Source: JAKSCF01 sp028279945
GTDB taxonomy: Bacteria > Bacillota > Clostridia > Peptostreptococcales > JAAYPU01
Reading direction: 5' to 3'
DNA length: 32,920 nt
Assembly (NCBI GenBank): GCA_028279945.1
Contig: JANQMT010000108.1
Coordinates: forward strand, 1-32,920
The notes under the pieces were generated by a model. The model saw only the letters and a list, made by a program, of their open reading frames with translations, had not been told where the DNA came from and did not search any database. This document shows, piece after piece, positions 6,983 through 15,435 of the stretch. Numbering within the stretch: the first letter of the stretch is position 1; every line of letters starts with the position of its first letter. The translations under genes and the position numbers were made by a program.

Positions 6983-9967
6983 ATGACGCTACAGACTAAA
7001 ACAACGATCACTATTGTTATAACCGTGTGCATCATTACGTTGCTTTTGTATGCAATGCTTTATGCAAGTATTATGAGCGAATATATATCAATGGACGAAG
7101 AATTGAATCAGCAAAATGTTGAAAGAGCTTTTACAGAAATTGATCACCGTTTACATGCACTTAAGACTCTGACTTTAGAATGGTCAGCTTGGAGTGATAC
7201 TTACCAATATATAAAAGGAGAGTATCCTACTTTTATTGAAGATAATATCTTTGACATAACCTACAGTACACTGAATATCCATTATATGTTGTTTTATGAT
7301 ATCGACGGCAACCTATATCATGGAGAAAGCTATAGTTCCGATAACGGTCACTACAACGATATTCCTAAAGTTTTTCACAATATTTTTACTGACAACGCAT
7401 TTCGAAATGAACGACTAAACTCAGAGATAACCGGTATTATAAGTACAGAAGGAAAATATATGCTAATGTGTGCTCTCCCTATTCAAAAAAGTGATTGGCA
7501 AGGATCCAGCGGGACGCTTATTATCGCCCGTTATTTTGATAAAGATATGATTGAAGAATTAAACCAATCACTGATTTATCCTATAACACCCTTGGTATTA
7601 GACCAACTGGATCCTTATACCAAAAGGCAAATAAATGAAACCATTGAAGCCGAAAAAAATATTTTTAACGGGTATTCAAAAAATCGAAGTATATTAGAAA
7701 CCTACGGCATTTATAAGGATATTTATAATGAGCCTTCTTTTATATTCAAAATCTCTTCACAAAGAAAAATTTATGAACAAGGTAAAGAAACCAACCTGTT
7801 TATTCTGTATTATCTAACTGGGGTAGGACTCATTATAGCTATTATTGGATCCTTAATTTTTAATAAATATGTTATTGCCAGATTGGTAAATCTAACGGAT
7901 GAAGTATCCAATATTACTTTGGATGGTGATTTAGAGCGGAGTATCAAGCCTTCAGCCGATAATGATGAAATCGGTATTTTGCGAAAATCTATCAATCAAA
8001 TGTTATCAGCAATATCTGCAAAAACAAAAGCATTGAAAGAGGCACACGAAGCTTTAAAAATAGCTAAGGAAGAAGCGGAAGAAGCCAATGAAATCAAGAG
8101 TCGATTTCTAGCTAATATGAGTCATGAAATCAGAACCCCTTTAAATGGTATCATGGGCATGACAGATTTAACCTTTATGACAGATCTTACTTATCAGCAA
8201 CGGACTTATTTAGAAATGGTTAAATACTCAGGCAACATTTTATTAAATATCATTAATGATATATTAGACATATCCAAAATTGAAGCTGACAAGCTTCAGT
8301 TGGAAAGTATTGAATTCAATGTAAAAGATTCTATAGAAAAACTTATTCGATTAGCTTCTACACGTGCACTTCAAAATAATATCGAAGTGCTGTTGGACAT
8401 TGATCCTGATATTCCCACTTACGTTCTTGGTGATCCCATACGCCTTAATCAGATTGTCTTAAATTTGATCAATAATGCTATTAAATTTACTGAAAAAGGT
8501 GAAATAAATGTTACAATGAAATCCAAGCAAATTTCAGGTGTACAACATATTGAGTTCAGCATCATAGACACGGGTATCGGTATACCTTCTAACAAATTAA
8601 ACCAAATCTTTGAAGAGTTTACCCAGGCCGACAGCTCCATTACAAGAAAATATGGTGGCACAGGTTTAGGATTGGCTATCAGCAATCAATTGGTTAAAGC
8701 CATGGGAGGAAAAATAAATGTATCCAGTCAATTAGGTATAGGCAGTACATTTACCTTTACGATTCCTTTTGCTACCTCATTCACAAAAGAAACGGACAGC
8801 CTATATAAACTGTATTTTAAAAATAAATGTATTTTAATAATCGTCAGAAATATAAAATTGAGACACATTCTAAACAAAATGTGTGATCAGGTAAATCTAG
8901 ACTGCATGATTGTGGCATCCTATAGCGAAGCTTTAGATGCTCTGGCAAATCAAGCCTTTGATACAATGGTTGTGGATTTGCATATGAATGATTTAGATGG
9001 GCTGGAATTATCAAAAAAAGCGACACACATGACTAAGGGCAATATGCCCATTATATTACTGGCTACACCAACGGATATGATCAATGACAAAACTTTAATG
9101 AATGAGCTGAATATATGCAATCAAATTATTAAGCCTATTTTGCCGTCAGAGTTTATTTCTACGGTTCATAACACCATGAATAAATTGCAAAAACATATTG
9201 ATCAACCGGAGCCTCCTAAGTCAGGGTATAAAAATTTTGAAAATAAGACCATACTAGTAGCAGAAGATGGTGTCGTCAATAGAAAAATCATAGTAGAAAT
9301 GCTTAAAAAGCTTAAAATTAATGTATTCACTGCAGACAATGGCGCCGATGCTTTGCAGCTTTTTAAAAATAATAATATTGACTTAATCATTATGGATATT
9401 GAGATGCCTATTATGGATGGTTTTGAAGCAACAACAAAAATTAAGGAAGAGTGTATTGCACTGGGTAAGAATGTGCCCATTGTTGCTGTCACTGCCTATG
9501 TATTAGAAAATGAAATTCAGAAATGTTTTGCTGCAGGTATGGATGATTACGTCTGTAAACCAATGAGTTTGGATATTTTATATGAGAAGCTGGAAAAATA
9601 TCTTTCTCCATCCAGCCAGATTAGACCTACAGTTTATATTAATCATAAGAAACTTAATGACTTGGTAAATGGTGAAGAAGAATTTATTGAAGACTTGCTT
9701 ATTTCTTTTGTAAACTCTTTCCCAAATTTTATTTCTGAAGCAAAAGATTGTTTGAATGACGGAAATATAATAAAATGTAAAAAAGTGCTTCATGGATTAA
9801 AAGGCACAGCTTCTAGTCTTTTCATAGAACATGGCCTGACAGATATTATTGATCTTGAAGAAAGTATTAACGATCTTACGCCTGAAGCCATATATGAGAA
9901 ATTAAAAATTATTGAGATAAAATTAAATGAAGTGGCTGAATACATTCATATGACCCTACAAGAGTAA
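6983..9967 (+). CDS. Membrane hybrid histidine kinase: CHASE4-HAMP-HisKA-HATPase-REC-REC-HPt
   Basis: This 994-residue sensor kinase probably controls the downstream symporters. Domain order is: TM helix (about 8-30); an extracellular CHASE4 sensor (about 35-265, with the family's WSAWSDTYQY signature); a second TM (about 272-292); HAMP; a coiled coil; HisKA with H381 in SHEIRTPLNG; HATPase with the N-box (LINNAIKFTEKG), DTGIGI and GGTGLGLAIS; a degenerate receiver (D665, but the N-terminal acidic pair is replaced by IIVRN); a canonical receiver (D805 in MDIEMP, conserved T and KP); and a C-terminal HPt with H937 in HGLKGTASS. The start is set at 6983 because GGAG at 6970-6973 lies nine bases upstream; an in-frame ATG at 6968 overlaps that site. 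The layout implies a His-Asp-His-Asp relay to the regulator encoded next. Confidence 0.93.
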   Translation: MTLQTKTTITIVITVCIITLLLYAMLYASIMSEYISMDEELNQQNVERAFTEIDHRLHALKTLTLEWSAWSDTYQYIKGEYPTFIEDNIFDITYSTLNIHYMLFYDIDGNLYHGESYSSDNGHYNDIPKVFHNIFTDNAFRNERLNSEITGIISTEGKYMLMCALPIQKSDWQGSSGTLIIARYFDKDMIEELNQSLIYPITPLVLDQLDPYTKRQINETIEAEKNIFNGYSKNRSILETYGIYKDIYNEPSFIFKISSQRKIYEQGKETNLFILYYLTGVGLIIAIIGSLIFNKYVIARLVNLTDEVSNITLDGDLERSIKPSADNDEIGILRKSINQMLSAISAKTKALKEAHEALKIAKEEAEEANEIKSRFLANMSHEIRTPLNGIMGMTDLTFMTDLTYQQRTYLEMVKYSGNILLNIINDILDISKIEADKLQLESIEFNVKDSIEKLIRLASTRALQNNIEVLLDIDPDIPTYVLGDPIRLNQIVLNLINNAIKFTEKGEINVTMKSKQISGVQHIEFSIIDTGIGIPSNKLNQIFEEFTQADSSITRKYGGTGLGLAISNQLVKAMGGKINVSSQLGIGSTFTFTIPFATSFTKETDSLYKLYFKNKCILIIVRNIKLRHILNKMCDQVNLDCMIVASYSEALDALANQAFDTMVVDLHMNDLDGLELSKKATHMTKGNMPIILLATPTDMINDKTLMNELNICNQIIKPILPSEFISTVHNTMNKLQKHIDQPEPPKSGYKNFENKTILVAEDGVVNRKIIVEMLKKLKINVFTADNGADALQLFKNNNIDLIIMDIEMPIMDGFEATTKIKEECIALGKNVPIVAVTAYVLENEIQKCFAAGMDDYVCKPMSLDILYEKLEKYLSPSSQIRPTVYINHKKLNDLVNGEEEFIEDLLISFVNSFPNFISEAKDCLNDGNIIKCKKVLHGLKGTASSLFIEHGLTDIIDLEESINDLTPEAIYEKLKIIEIKLNEVAEYIHMTLQE

Positions 9968-9986
9968 TTAGTATTAGAGGTGAAAA

Positions 9987-11321
9987 ATGAAAAAAATATT
10001 TGTAATCGATGATTCTATCCCCACATTAAAATTGATTCATAAAATATTGGATAATTCCGGATATGATGTTTTAGAATTTACAGATGCTTCAGAAGCGCTT
10101 TCTAAAATAAGACCTGAATCACCCGACCTAATCATTATGGATATTGAAATGCCTAAAATGAATGGTCTTGAAGCATTGCAACTTATAAAAAAAATTGATC
10201 CTCTTACCAAGGTTGTTATTATGACTGCCTATGCAGATTATGAAAAAATACATTATTTTCTTGAAAACGGTGTTATTGATTTTATTGCCAAACCTTTCTC
10301 TTTAAATGAAATCAATACAGTTTTATCTCATGTATTTGCGGATGAAGACGAAAAAACTTCTCAAGAAATGTTTGATAAAAGATTAAAATTTATCGGACAA
10401 AGCCCACAAATTAAATCTTGCATTGATAAGGCTTTAAAGGTTTGTAACAGCGATCTTCCTATACTCATTTTGGGTGAAAACGGCACAGGAAAAGAAATGC
10501 TTGCCGACTTTATTCATTATAACAGCCTAAGAAAATATAACAACATGATTAAAGTTAATTGTGCTGCTATCCCAAAAGATTTAGCAGAAAGCGAACTTTT
10601 CGGACATGAGAGAGGTGCCTTTACCGGCGCTGTAGATACCAGACAAGGTAAGATAGAATTATCTAATAAAGGCACATTGTTTTTAGACGAAATAGGTGAT
10701 CTAAATCTTGGTCTTCAAACAAAATTATTACGTGTTTTAGAATATAAAAAATATGAAAGAGTTGGCGGTAAAAGAACGATTGAAACTGATTTTAGATTAA
10801 TATGTGCTTCTAATAAGGTTTTAGATAAAGAGGTAGAAAAAGGTAACTTCCGCCAAGACTTATTTTATAGAATTAATACGATTAAACTTAAAATTCCACC
10901 TCTAAGGGAAAGAAAAAGCGATATTAAGACGTTGATTGATCATTTTTTAAAGCAATATAGAAAAAAATACATGGTAACCGCCGAATGTGTTTCAGATGAG
11001 GCTTTAGAAATACTGGAAAATTATGAATGGAGCGGGAATGTAAGAGAATTGAAAAATGTAATTGAAATTACAGCTTCTCTCACCTTAACAGATATCATTA
11101 ATGCCAGTGATTTGCCTAGGTATATTCATGATACAAAAGCTTCAAATCCATACCGCCATGTATTTGATTCAGAGCAAATTATACCACTTGATGAGCTGGA
11201 ACAAATTTATATCATGTGTACTTTAGATAAACTAAAGGGTAATAAAAAGAAAACTGCTGAATTACTGGGCATCAGCGAAAAAACACTTTATAACAAATTA
11301 AATAAATATAATATAAAATAA
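9987..11321 (+). CDS. Sigma-54-dependent response regulator (NtrC/AtoC type)
   Basis: A 444-residue enhancer-binding protein. The receiver (1-115) has D8/D9, phospho-acceptor D52, T80 and K102. The AAA+ domain (about 135-370) has Walker A GENGTGKE (163-170), the sigma-54 contact loop GAFTGA (210-215), Walker B LFLDEIGD and the RQDLFYRIN region. A Fis-type helix-turn-helix ends the protein (LLGISEKTLYNKL). GAFTGA is intact, so it should activate sigma-54 RNA polymerase. It begins 19 bases after the kinase, with GAGGTG before the ATG. The two next transcription units both carry -24/-12 promoters and a shared upstream element, making them its obvious targets. A terminator hairpin follows. Confidence 0.94.
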   Translation: MKKIFVIDDSIPTLKLIHKILDNSGYDVLEFTDASEALSKIRPESPDLIIMDIEMPKMNGLEALQLIKKIDPLTKVVIMTAYADYEKIHYFLENGVIDFIAKPFSLNEINTVLSHVFADEDEKTSQEMFDKRLKFIGQSPQIKSCIDKALKVCNSDLPILILGENGTGKEMLADFIHYNSLRKYNNMIKVNCAAIPKDLAESELFGHERGAFTGAVDTRQGKIELSNKGTLFLDEIGDLNLGLQTKLLRVLEYKKYERVGGKRTIETDFRLICASNKVLDKEVEKGNFRQDLFYRINTIKLKIPPLRERKSDIKTLIDHFLKQYRKKYMVTAECVSDEALEILENYEWSGNVRELKNVIEITASLTLTDIINASDLPRYIHDTKASNPYRHVFDSEQIIPLDELEQIYIMCTLDKLKGNKKKTAELLGISEKTLYNKLNKYNIK

Positions 11322-11323
11322 AA

Positions 11324-11340
11324 GCAAATGTAATTTTTGC
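11324..11340 (+). promoter_or_regulatory. Candidate enhancer (upstream activating) site for symporter 1
   Basis: GCAAATGTAATTTTTGC is an imperfect palindrome with GCAAA/TTTGC ends. It lies 151 bp upstream of the -24 GG of the sigma-54 promoter. Fifteen of these bases recur in order, with one change, 148 bp upstream of the second symporter's sigma-54 promoter (13327-13343). Distance, palindrome and duplication fit an NtrC-type binding site. The regulator in question is probably the one encoded just upstream. Confidence 0.6.
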
Positions 11341-11352
11341 AACAGATTTCAT

Positions 11353-11392
11353 TTGGATACTGTATTTTTTTCAGTATCCAATTTTTATTTTT
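11353..11392 (+). terminator. Rho-independent terminator of the two-component genes
   Basis: TTGGATACTG (11353-11362) pairs perfectly with CAGTATCCAA (11372-11381) over a 9-base loop and is followed by a T-rich run. It stands 31 bases after the regulator's stop codon. Confidence 0.8.
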
Positions 11393-11472
11393 GGGAAAAT
11401 TCAGTTAAGAATTTTTTGAATGATTAGTTTGTTGCCGGTTTTGCGCTTCTTCTTTACTCCTTTCTACAATAT

Positions 11473-11489
11473 TTGGTATGTTCTTTGCT
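11473..11489 (+). promoter_or_regulatory. Sigma-54 (-24/-12) promoter of symporter 1
   Basis: TTGGTATGTTCTTTGCT matches the -24/-12 consensus TTGGCAYRNNNNTTGCW, with the obligatory GG-N10-GC spacing (GG 11475-11476, GC 11487-11488). Transcription would start near 11500, about 150 bases before the symporter ATG. The upstream gene encodes a GAFTGA-bearing activator. Confidence 0.85.
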
Positions 11490-11558
11490 TATCAACTTTA
11501 GTATGACAAACAATATGGTTTTACTTCTCTAATGTTATAGTTGAAAGGAAGTGATAGT

Positions 11559-11612
11559 GTGAAATTTAACTCTTTATCAGTGAAATTTCTAAAAACAACT
11601 TATAAACTCTGA
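11559..11612 (+). CDS. Possible 17-residue leader peptide in the symporter 1 leader
   Basis: A GTG codon preceded by AAGGAAGTGA opens a 17-codon frame (starting MKFNSLSVKF) that ends 37 bases before the symporter ATG, inside the predicted sigma-54 transcript. There is no homology to lean on, and a frame this short can arise by chance in AT-rich DNA. It could be a regulatory leader peptide or nothing. Confidence 0.2.
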   Translation: MKFNSLSVKFLKTTYKL

Positions 11613-11649
11613 ATTGCAACACATTTTTTAACTTTTATAGGAGGGTTTT

Positions 11650-13236
11650 ATGGTAACAACATTTAGTAACTCAGGAACTATTATAGGCGCACTTGTAGTC
11701 TATTTTTTAATCATAATTGGAATTGGTATATTCTATTCAAGAAGATCCAATAACACTCAAGATTTTATTTTGGCAGATCACAACCTAACAACACCATATA
11801 TTACTGCCTCAGTTGTCGCTACTTGGATTGGCGGAGCTGTAATTCTTGGTGGTGCGAAAGAAGCATTTATTGGAGGTTTCCAATACATCGTATGGGATCC
11901 TTGGTCACCGGTATTAACCTTATTATTAAGTGGATTCTTCTTAGTAAGGATATTTAGAAAATCTAAGCATGTTACGGTAGTTGACTATTATAACAGCCGT
12001 TTCAACAATAAAATTGGTGGAGCAAGCTTGGTTATAAACGTATTGGCATGCGTTTCATGGCTATCAGCACAATTATTATCCCTAGGTGTTATTATTCGGT
12101 TAATCACAGGAATGAATCTGAGCATCGCAACCCTTATCGGTGCAGTAGTCATCCTTATCATTGCATTAGCAGGAGGATTGTGGGCATTATCCAGATCGGA
12201 CATGCTGGCCTTTATCATAATGGCCATCGTATTGATTATCATGCTTCCATTTGCCTTCGGATCTGTTGGCGGTGTTGGTGCATTTATTGAAAATGCAGGT
12301 ACTTGGGAAGGTCTTCCTCCTTTCAGCTTGTTTTACACAAACGAATTAGCCGAATACGGTGAACCTGCCGGATTTAGCGGCTATGTCGGAGCATTAGGTA
12401 TTTTCTATATGCTGGCAGCATGGTTCTCCGTAGCCCTTGGCGATGCAGGTGGTCCGGTACTGACTGCTCGTGCTTTAGCGGCAAAAGATGAATCTTCTGC
12501 AACTAAGGGCTTCGTATTTGGCGGTATCATTTATTTGATATTAGGTATGATCCCTGTCATCATCGGTATGTGTGTTTTCATTTTAAGACCTGAATTCCCG
12601 GAAGAGCAATTGGACAATATTTTCCCTTGGTTTGTTCAAAATTATATACCTGAATGGATAGGCGTATTGTTCTTTGTTGCAGTAGCTTCTGCTATTGTTA
12701 GTACCGCTGGAGATACAATCCTTTCTAATGGTGCTATGATCGGTTACACTGCACAAAAAATGATCAATCCTAAGTCTACCGATCAACAAAGATTATCTGC
12801 AACCAGAATTGCTATGGTAGGGTTTACAGTTGCTGCATTAATATTTGGTTTAGCTCTGGGTAACTTATATAACTTACTTGTATTTGCAGGCGCATTAGGA
12901 TTCCCAACTATGTCCGCAGTATACTTATGCGGTATTCTATGGAAAAAGGCCAACAATACAGGGGCCTGGGCAGGTATCGTCGCCGGATGTGTCAGTTGGA
13001 TAGCATTGGTGTTCGTCTTCTTAGGATTTGAGGATATAGCAGGCGATATATGGGAATCTATATATATGTCTTCCGTACCGGCATTTGTCATTAGTTTACT
13101 TGCATTGATTATTGTATCCTTAGCAACTCAAAAATCTGATCCACCTAATCCAATCAGAGACGTTGACGGCAATGATATTTCCAATACCAAACTGTTTCTG
13201 TGGAGTAAAGGTGACGATGAGGCAGCTAAAAATTAA
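11650..13236 (+). CDS. Sodium:solute symporter (SSS family) 1
   Basis: A 528-residue membrane transporter of the sodium:solute symporter family, with about 13 hydrophobic helices. The N-terminus (YFLIIIGIGIFYSRRSNNTQDFILADHN) has the family's opening helix followed by the D-FxLADR-like loop. ATWIGGAVILGGAKEAF and AVASAIVSTAGDTILSNG correspond to the conserved TM2 and TM8 segments around the sodium site. The substrate is not evident; the family covers sugars, proline, pantothenate and carboxylates. GGAGG lies seven bases before the ATG. It is a monocistronic unit, flanked by a sigma-54 promoter and a strong terminator. No accessory small ORF follows, unlike symporter 2. Confidence 0.88.
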   Translation: MVTTFSNSGTIIGALVVYFLIIIGIGIFYSRRSNNTQDFILADHNLTTPYITASVVATWIGGAVILGGAKEAFIGGFQYIVWDPWSPVLTLLLSGFFLVRIFRKSKHVTVVDYYNSRFNNKIGGASLVINVLACVSWLSAQLLSLGVIIRLITGMNLSIATLIGAVVILIIALAGGLWALSRSDMLAFIIMAIVLIIMLPFAFGSVGGVGAFIENAGTWEGLPPFSLFYTNELAEYGEPAGFSGYVGALGIFYMLAAWFSVALGDAGGPVLTARALAAKDESSATKGFVFGGIIYLILGMIPVIIGMCVFILRPEFPEEQLDNIFPWFVQNYIPEWIGVLFFVAVASAIVSTAGDTILSNGAMIGYTAQKMINPKSTDQQRLSATRIAMVGFTVAALIFGLALGNLYNLLVFAGALGFPTMSAVYLCGILWKKANNTGAWAGIVAGCVSWIALVFVFLGFEDIAGDIWESIYMSSVPAFVISLLALIIVSLATQKSDPPNPIRDVDGNDISNTKLFLWSKGDDEAAKN

Positions 13237-13293
13237 GTATTATTTAAAACAACTCTGTAATAATTACAGTCAACAATTTTAGTTTTCCTTATT

Positions 13294-13321
13294 AAAAAGT
13301 GTGGTCTTTCCACACTTTTTT
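13294..13321 (+). terminator. Terminator of symporter 1
   Basis: AAAAAGTGTGG (13294-13304) pairs with CCACACTTTTTT (13310-13321) over a 5-base loop, giving a strong hairpin with U-run. The GTGTGG/CCACAC stem is the same as in the terminator after symporter 2. Confidence 0.9.
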
Positions 13322-13326
13322 AGTAT

Positions 13327-13343
13327 GCAAATGTAATTTTTAC
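13327..13343 (+). promoter_or_regulatory. Candidate enhancer site for symporter 2
   Basis: GCAAATGTAATTTTTAC matches the site at 11324-11340 with one base different. It lies 148 bp upstream of the -24 GG of the next sigma-54 promoter. A second similar block (around 13391-13417, versus 11390-11418 in the first region) stands about 80 bp upstream of each promoter, so two conserved patches flank an otherwise diverged spacer. Confidence 0.6.
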
Positions 13344-13472
13344 AATATGTTTATTTTTATACTGTAAATTTTTCATTTATTGATTAGTATTTTTTGGAAA
13401 TTCTGTTTAAATTTTTTATAAAATCATTGATTTTTCAAAGTTTTAAAGGCGTTTCATTAAACCTTACAAGAT

Positions 13473-13489
13473 TTGGCATGTTTTTTGCG
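13473..13489 (+). promoter_or_regulatory. Sigma-54 (-24/-12) promoter of symporter 2
   Basis: TTGGCATGTTTTTTGCG has GG at 13475-13476 and GC at 13487-13488, an exact N10 spacing. The -24 half matches TTGGCAYR perfectly. The implied start near 13500 gives a leader of about 235 bases before the symporter ATG. Confidence 0.88.
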
Positions 13490-13602
13490 TTATAATAATT
13501 AATTAGAGCTTATTGAACGGATATATATTATTAGTTTAAAAAGATATTTGATATATATTTGTAAACGCTACATAATATTCGGACAACTTGTTTGCAGCTT
13601 GA

Positions 13603-13642
13603 AAGCAGAATGAGAATAACGTAAAATGTTCTTGTTCTGCTT
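13603..13642 (+). other. Hairpin in the long leader of symporter 2
   Basis: AAGCAGAATGAGAA (13603-13616) can pair with TTCTTGTTCTGCTT (13629-13642), with eight and four base pairs separated by a two-base mismatch and a 12-base loop. It lies within the predicted sigma-54 transcript. A first strong Shine-Dalgarno-like AAGGAGGTG (about 13664-13672) follows without a usable ATG; the real one, AAGGAGGAGG, sits right before the gene. The rest of the 13500-13735 leader holds no gene I can support. Confidence 0.45.
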
Positions 13643-13735
13643 CTATAATAATACACTTAACTGAAGGAGGTGAAATCAAAAGTTTTCTCATTCAATATTT
13701 AAAAAAATCTTTCGATAAGGAGGAGGTTAAATTTT

Positions 13736-15241
13736 ATGGATGTAGTAGTAAAACTGCACGCACTTGACTGGATAATTATTTTAGGCTATATCGGATTCAT
13801 GCTTTGGGTAGGTTTTTATTTTTCTAAGAAGTCACAAGGTTTTGATGACTATTTTATGGCTGGTAGAGATCTCACAGCGCCATTGCTTGTAGGTACATTA
13901 GTCTCGACCTTTTATGGTCTTGACACACTTTTCGGAACATCAGAAATAGGTTTCTACGAAGGTATATCAGGCTTCTTCGCTTATTCACTCCCATACACAG
14001 CCATGTATGTAGTTATGGCATTTTTAGCACCTGTCTTTAAAGAGAAATTCCCAGATGGAACTACCATGCAGGATATTTGTTACCGAAGATATGGTAGAAC
14101 TGCAGGGATTACTTCTTCAATAGCAGCTTTCATATATTCAACAAATACAATGGAAATGATGGGTATCGGTTTCCTTCTCGCATTAGTTACACCTATTCCT
14201 GTTTGGGCCGGAACCATTATCGGTGCAATTATCGTTGTTGTTTATACTTATACAGGCGGTCTATGGGCTGTTACTATGACGGACTTTATCCAATTTATTA
14301 TTATGATGGTTACTTTAGGTATAGCAATGATTATTGGCTGGAGCTCCTTCGGTGGATATGAAGCAGTATATCAAGGGTTAATCGAATGGTGCGGTGAAGA
14401 GCCATGGTACTATTTCAGCCCGGGAGCAGGATATCTATCTACTGCTACCCTAGTCGCATACTCTATTACATGCCTTGCAGTACTTGCTGAGCCGGCATTT
14501 TTCCAAAGAGTATTTGCTGCAGCCGGACCTAAAGAAATTAAAAAAGCATTTACTGTCGGTGTTCCCATGTGGCTTGCATTTGACTGGATCGTAACATTCT
14601 TAGGTATTTTGGGTGCAGCAGCAATTGGTATCGGTATGATTCCTGAAGTAGAAGCAAATCAGGCACTTATGGCTATTGTAGGTCAGTACTTACCTCCGGG
14701 ACTATTGGGTCTGTTTATTGCCGGTGTCCTCGCTGCATCAATGTCAACAGCCGACTCTTACTTCCTAGTATCCGGTGGTGTTGTTGGGTATGACCTCTAT
14801 AAAAAAGTTATTAATCCGGAGGCTACCGATAAGCAAGTTGAAAAAATTACAAAATACGGTATTATCGGAAGCGCAATTATGTCATTAGGTTTAACTTTTG
14901 TTTTCGATCGAATTATGGAAATATGGGTATTCCAAGCAACTATTATTCTTGCAGTTTCATTGGTTCCGGTATATTTCGGTACTTTTTCTAAAAAACCGCC
15001 AAAGAAAATTGCAGGTACATTGGCTACGACAATAGGTTTTGCACTTTCTTTTATCTGGTATATTTGGACCAACTTCTTCGGCGTTTGGTCAGATGATTGG
15101 GCTGTGTATGTCGTAAGAATTGGATCTTGGGAATTATGGCAAGAACAAGGTATACTACTTATCGTACCTATTGTTATCGTTATATATCTTATTGCTAATG
15201 CCCTCGGAAAAGAAACAATGGGTGAAGGAGGCGTTCAATAA
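13736..15241 (+). CDS. Sodium:solute symporter (SSS family) 2
   Basis: A 501-residue SSS-family transporter. It starts with the family's TM1 and the FDDYFMAGRDLTAPLL loop. The sodium-site helix is clearly seen as AGVLAASMSTADSYFLVSGG, and TYTGGLWAVTMTDFIQFIIM is another family landmark. AAGGAGGAGG precedes the ATG. The stop codon overlaps the ATG of a 45-codon gene (TAATG), so the two are translated together. The substrate is unknown. It is only distantly similar to symporter 1, so the pair looks like two transporters under one control circuit rather than a recent gene copy. Confidence 0.9.
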   Translation: MDVVVKLHALDWIIILGYIGFMLWVGFYFSKKSQGFDDYFMAGRDLTAPLLVGTLVSTFYGLDTLFGTSEIGFYEGISGFFAYSLPYTAMYVVMAFLAPVFKEKFPDGTTMQDICYRRYGRTAGITSSIAAFIYSTNTMEMMGIGFLLALVTPIPVWAGTIIGAIIVVVYTYTGGLWAVTMTDFIQFIIMMVTLGIAMIIGWSSFGGYEAVYQGLIEWCGEEPWYYFSPGAGYLSTATLVAYSITCLAVLAEPAFFQRVFAAAGPKEIKKAFTVGVPMWLAFDWIVTFLGILGAAAIGIGMIPEVEANQALMAIVGQYLPPGLLGLFIAGVLAASMSTADSYFLVSGGVVGYDLYKKVINPEATDKQVEKITKYGIIGSAIMSLGLTFVFDRIMEIWVFQATIILAVSLVPVYFGTFSKKPPKKIAGTLATTIGFALSFIWYIWTNFFGVWSDDWAVYVVRIGSWELWQEQGILLIVPIVIVIYLIANALGKETMGEGGVQ

Positions 15242-15378
15242 TGGATCAAATGTTAACATGGAACTGGGACTTTTGGTGTAACGTTGCTGGTGTCATAGCT
15301 ATTATTGGGCCTATTCTTTTAATAGCTTGGTACGTTAAAGCAGTTAAACAAAAAATTGCGAAACTCAACGGAAAATAA
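15241..15378 (+). CDS. 45-residue single-TM peptide, probable accessory subunit of symporter 2
   Basis: The ATG overlaps the symporter stop (TAATG), and AGGAGG lies nine bases upstream, so initiation signals are strong. The product is MDQMLTWNWDFWCN, then a hydrophobic helix (VAGVIAIIGPILLIAWYV), then a lysine-rich tail. This predicts a single-pass membrane peptide with its C-terminus inside. Some SSS permeases have a separately encoded small subunit (for example the DUF4212 proteins, longer and with two helices). This peptide has the same genetic position but is shorter, and I do not recognise its family. The function is inferred from coupling only. Confidence 0.75.
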   Translation: MDQMLTWNWDFWCNVAGVIAIIGPILLIAWYVKAVKQKIAKLNGK

Positions 15379-15385
15379 AATAATC

Positions 15386-15419
15386 AAAAAAAGTGTGGTT
15401 CTCTATCCACACTTTTTTT
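15386..15419. terminator. Bidirectional terminator between symporter operon and spoIID
   Basis: AAAAAAAGTGTGG (15386-15398) pairs with CCACACTTTTTTT (15407-15419) over an 8-base loop. It has T-runs on both strands and lies between convergent genes, eight bases after the mini-subunit stop and 16 bases from the spoIID stop. Confidence 0.9.
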
Positions 15420-15435
15420 ATGTGATTTTTAATTA

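Noticed and set aside
13664..13705. Short GTG frame (MKSKVFSFNI) after AAGGAGG in the symporter 2 leader
   Set aside because: The Shine-Dalgarno abuts the GTG with no spacing, so initiation there is unlikely.
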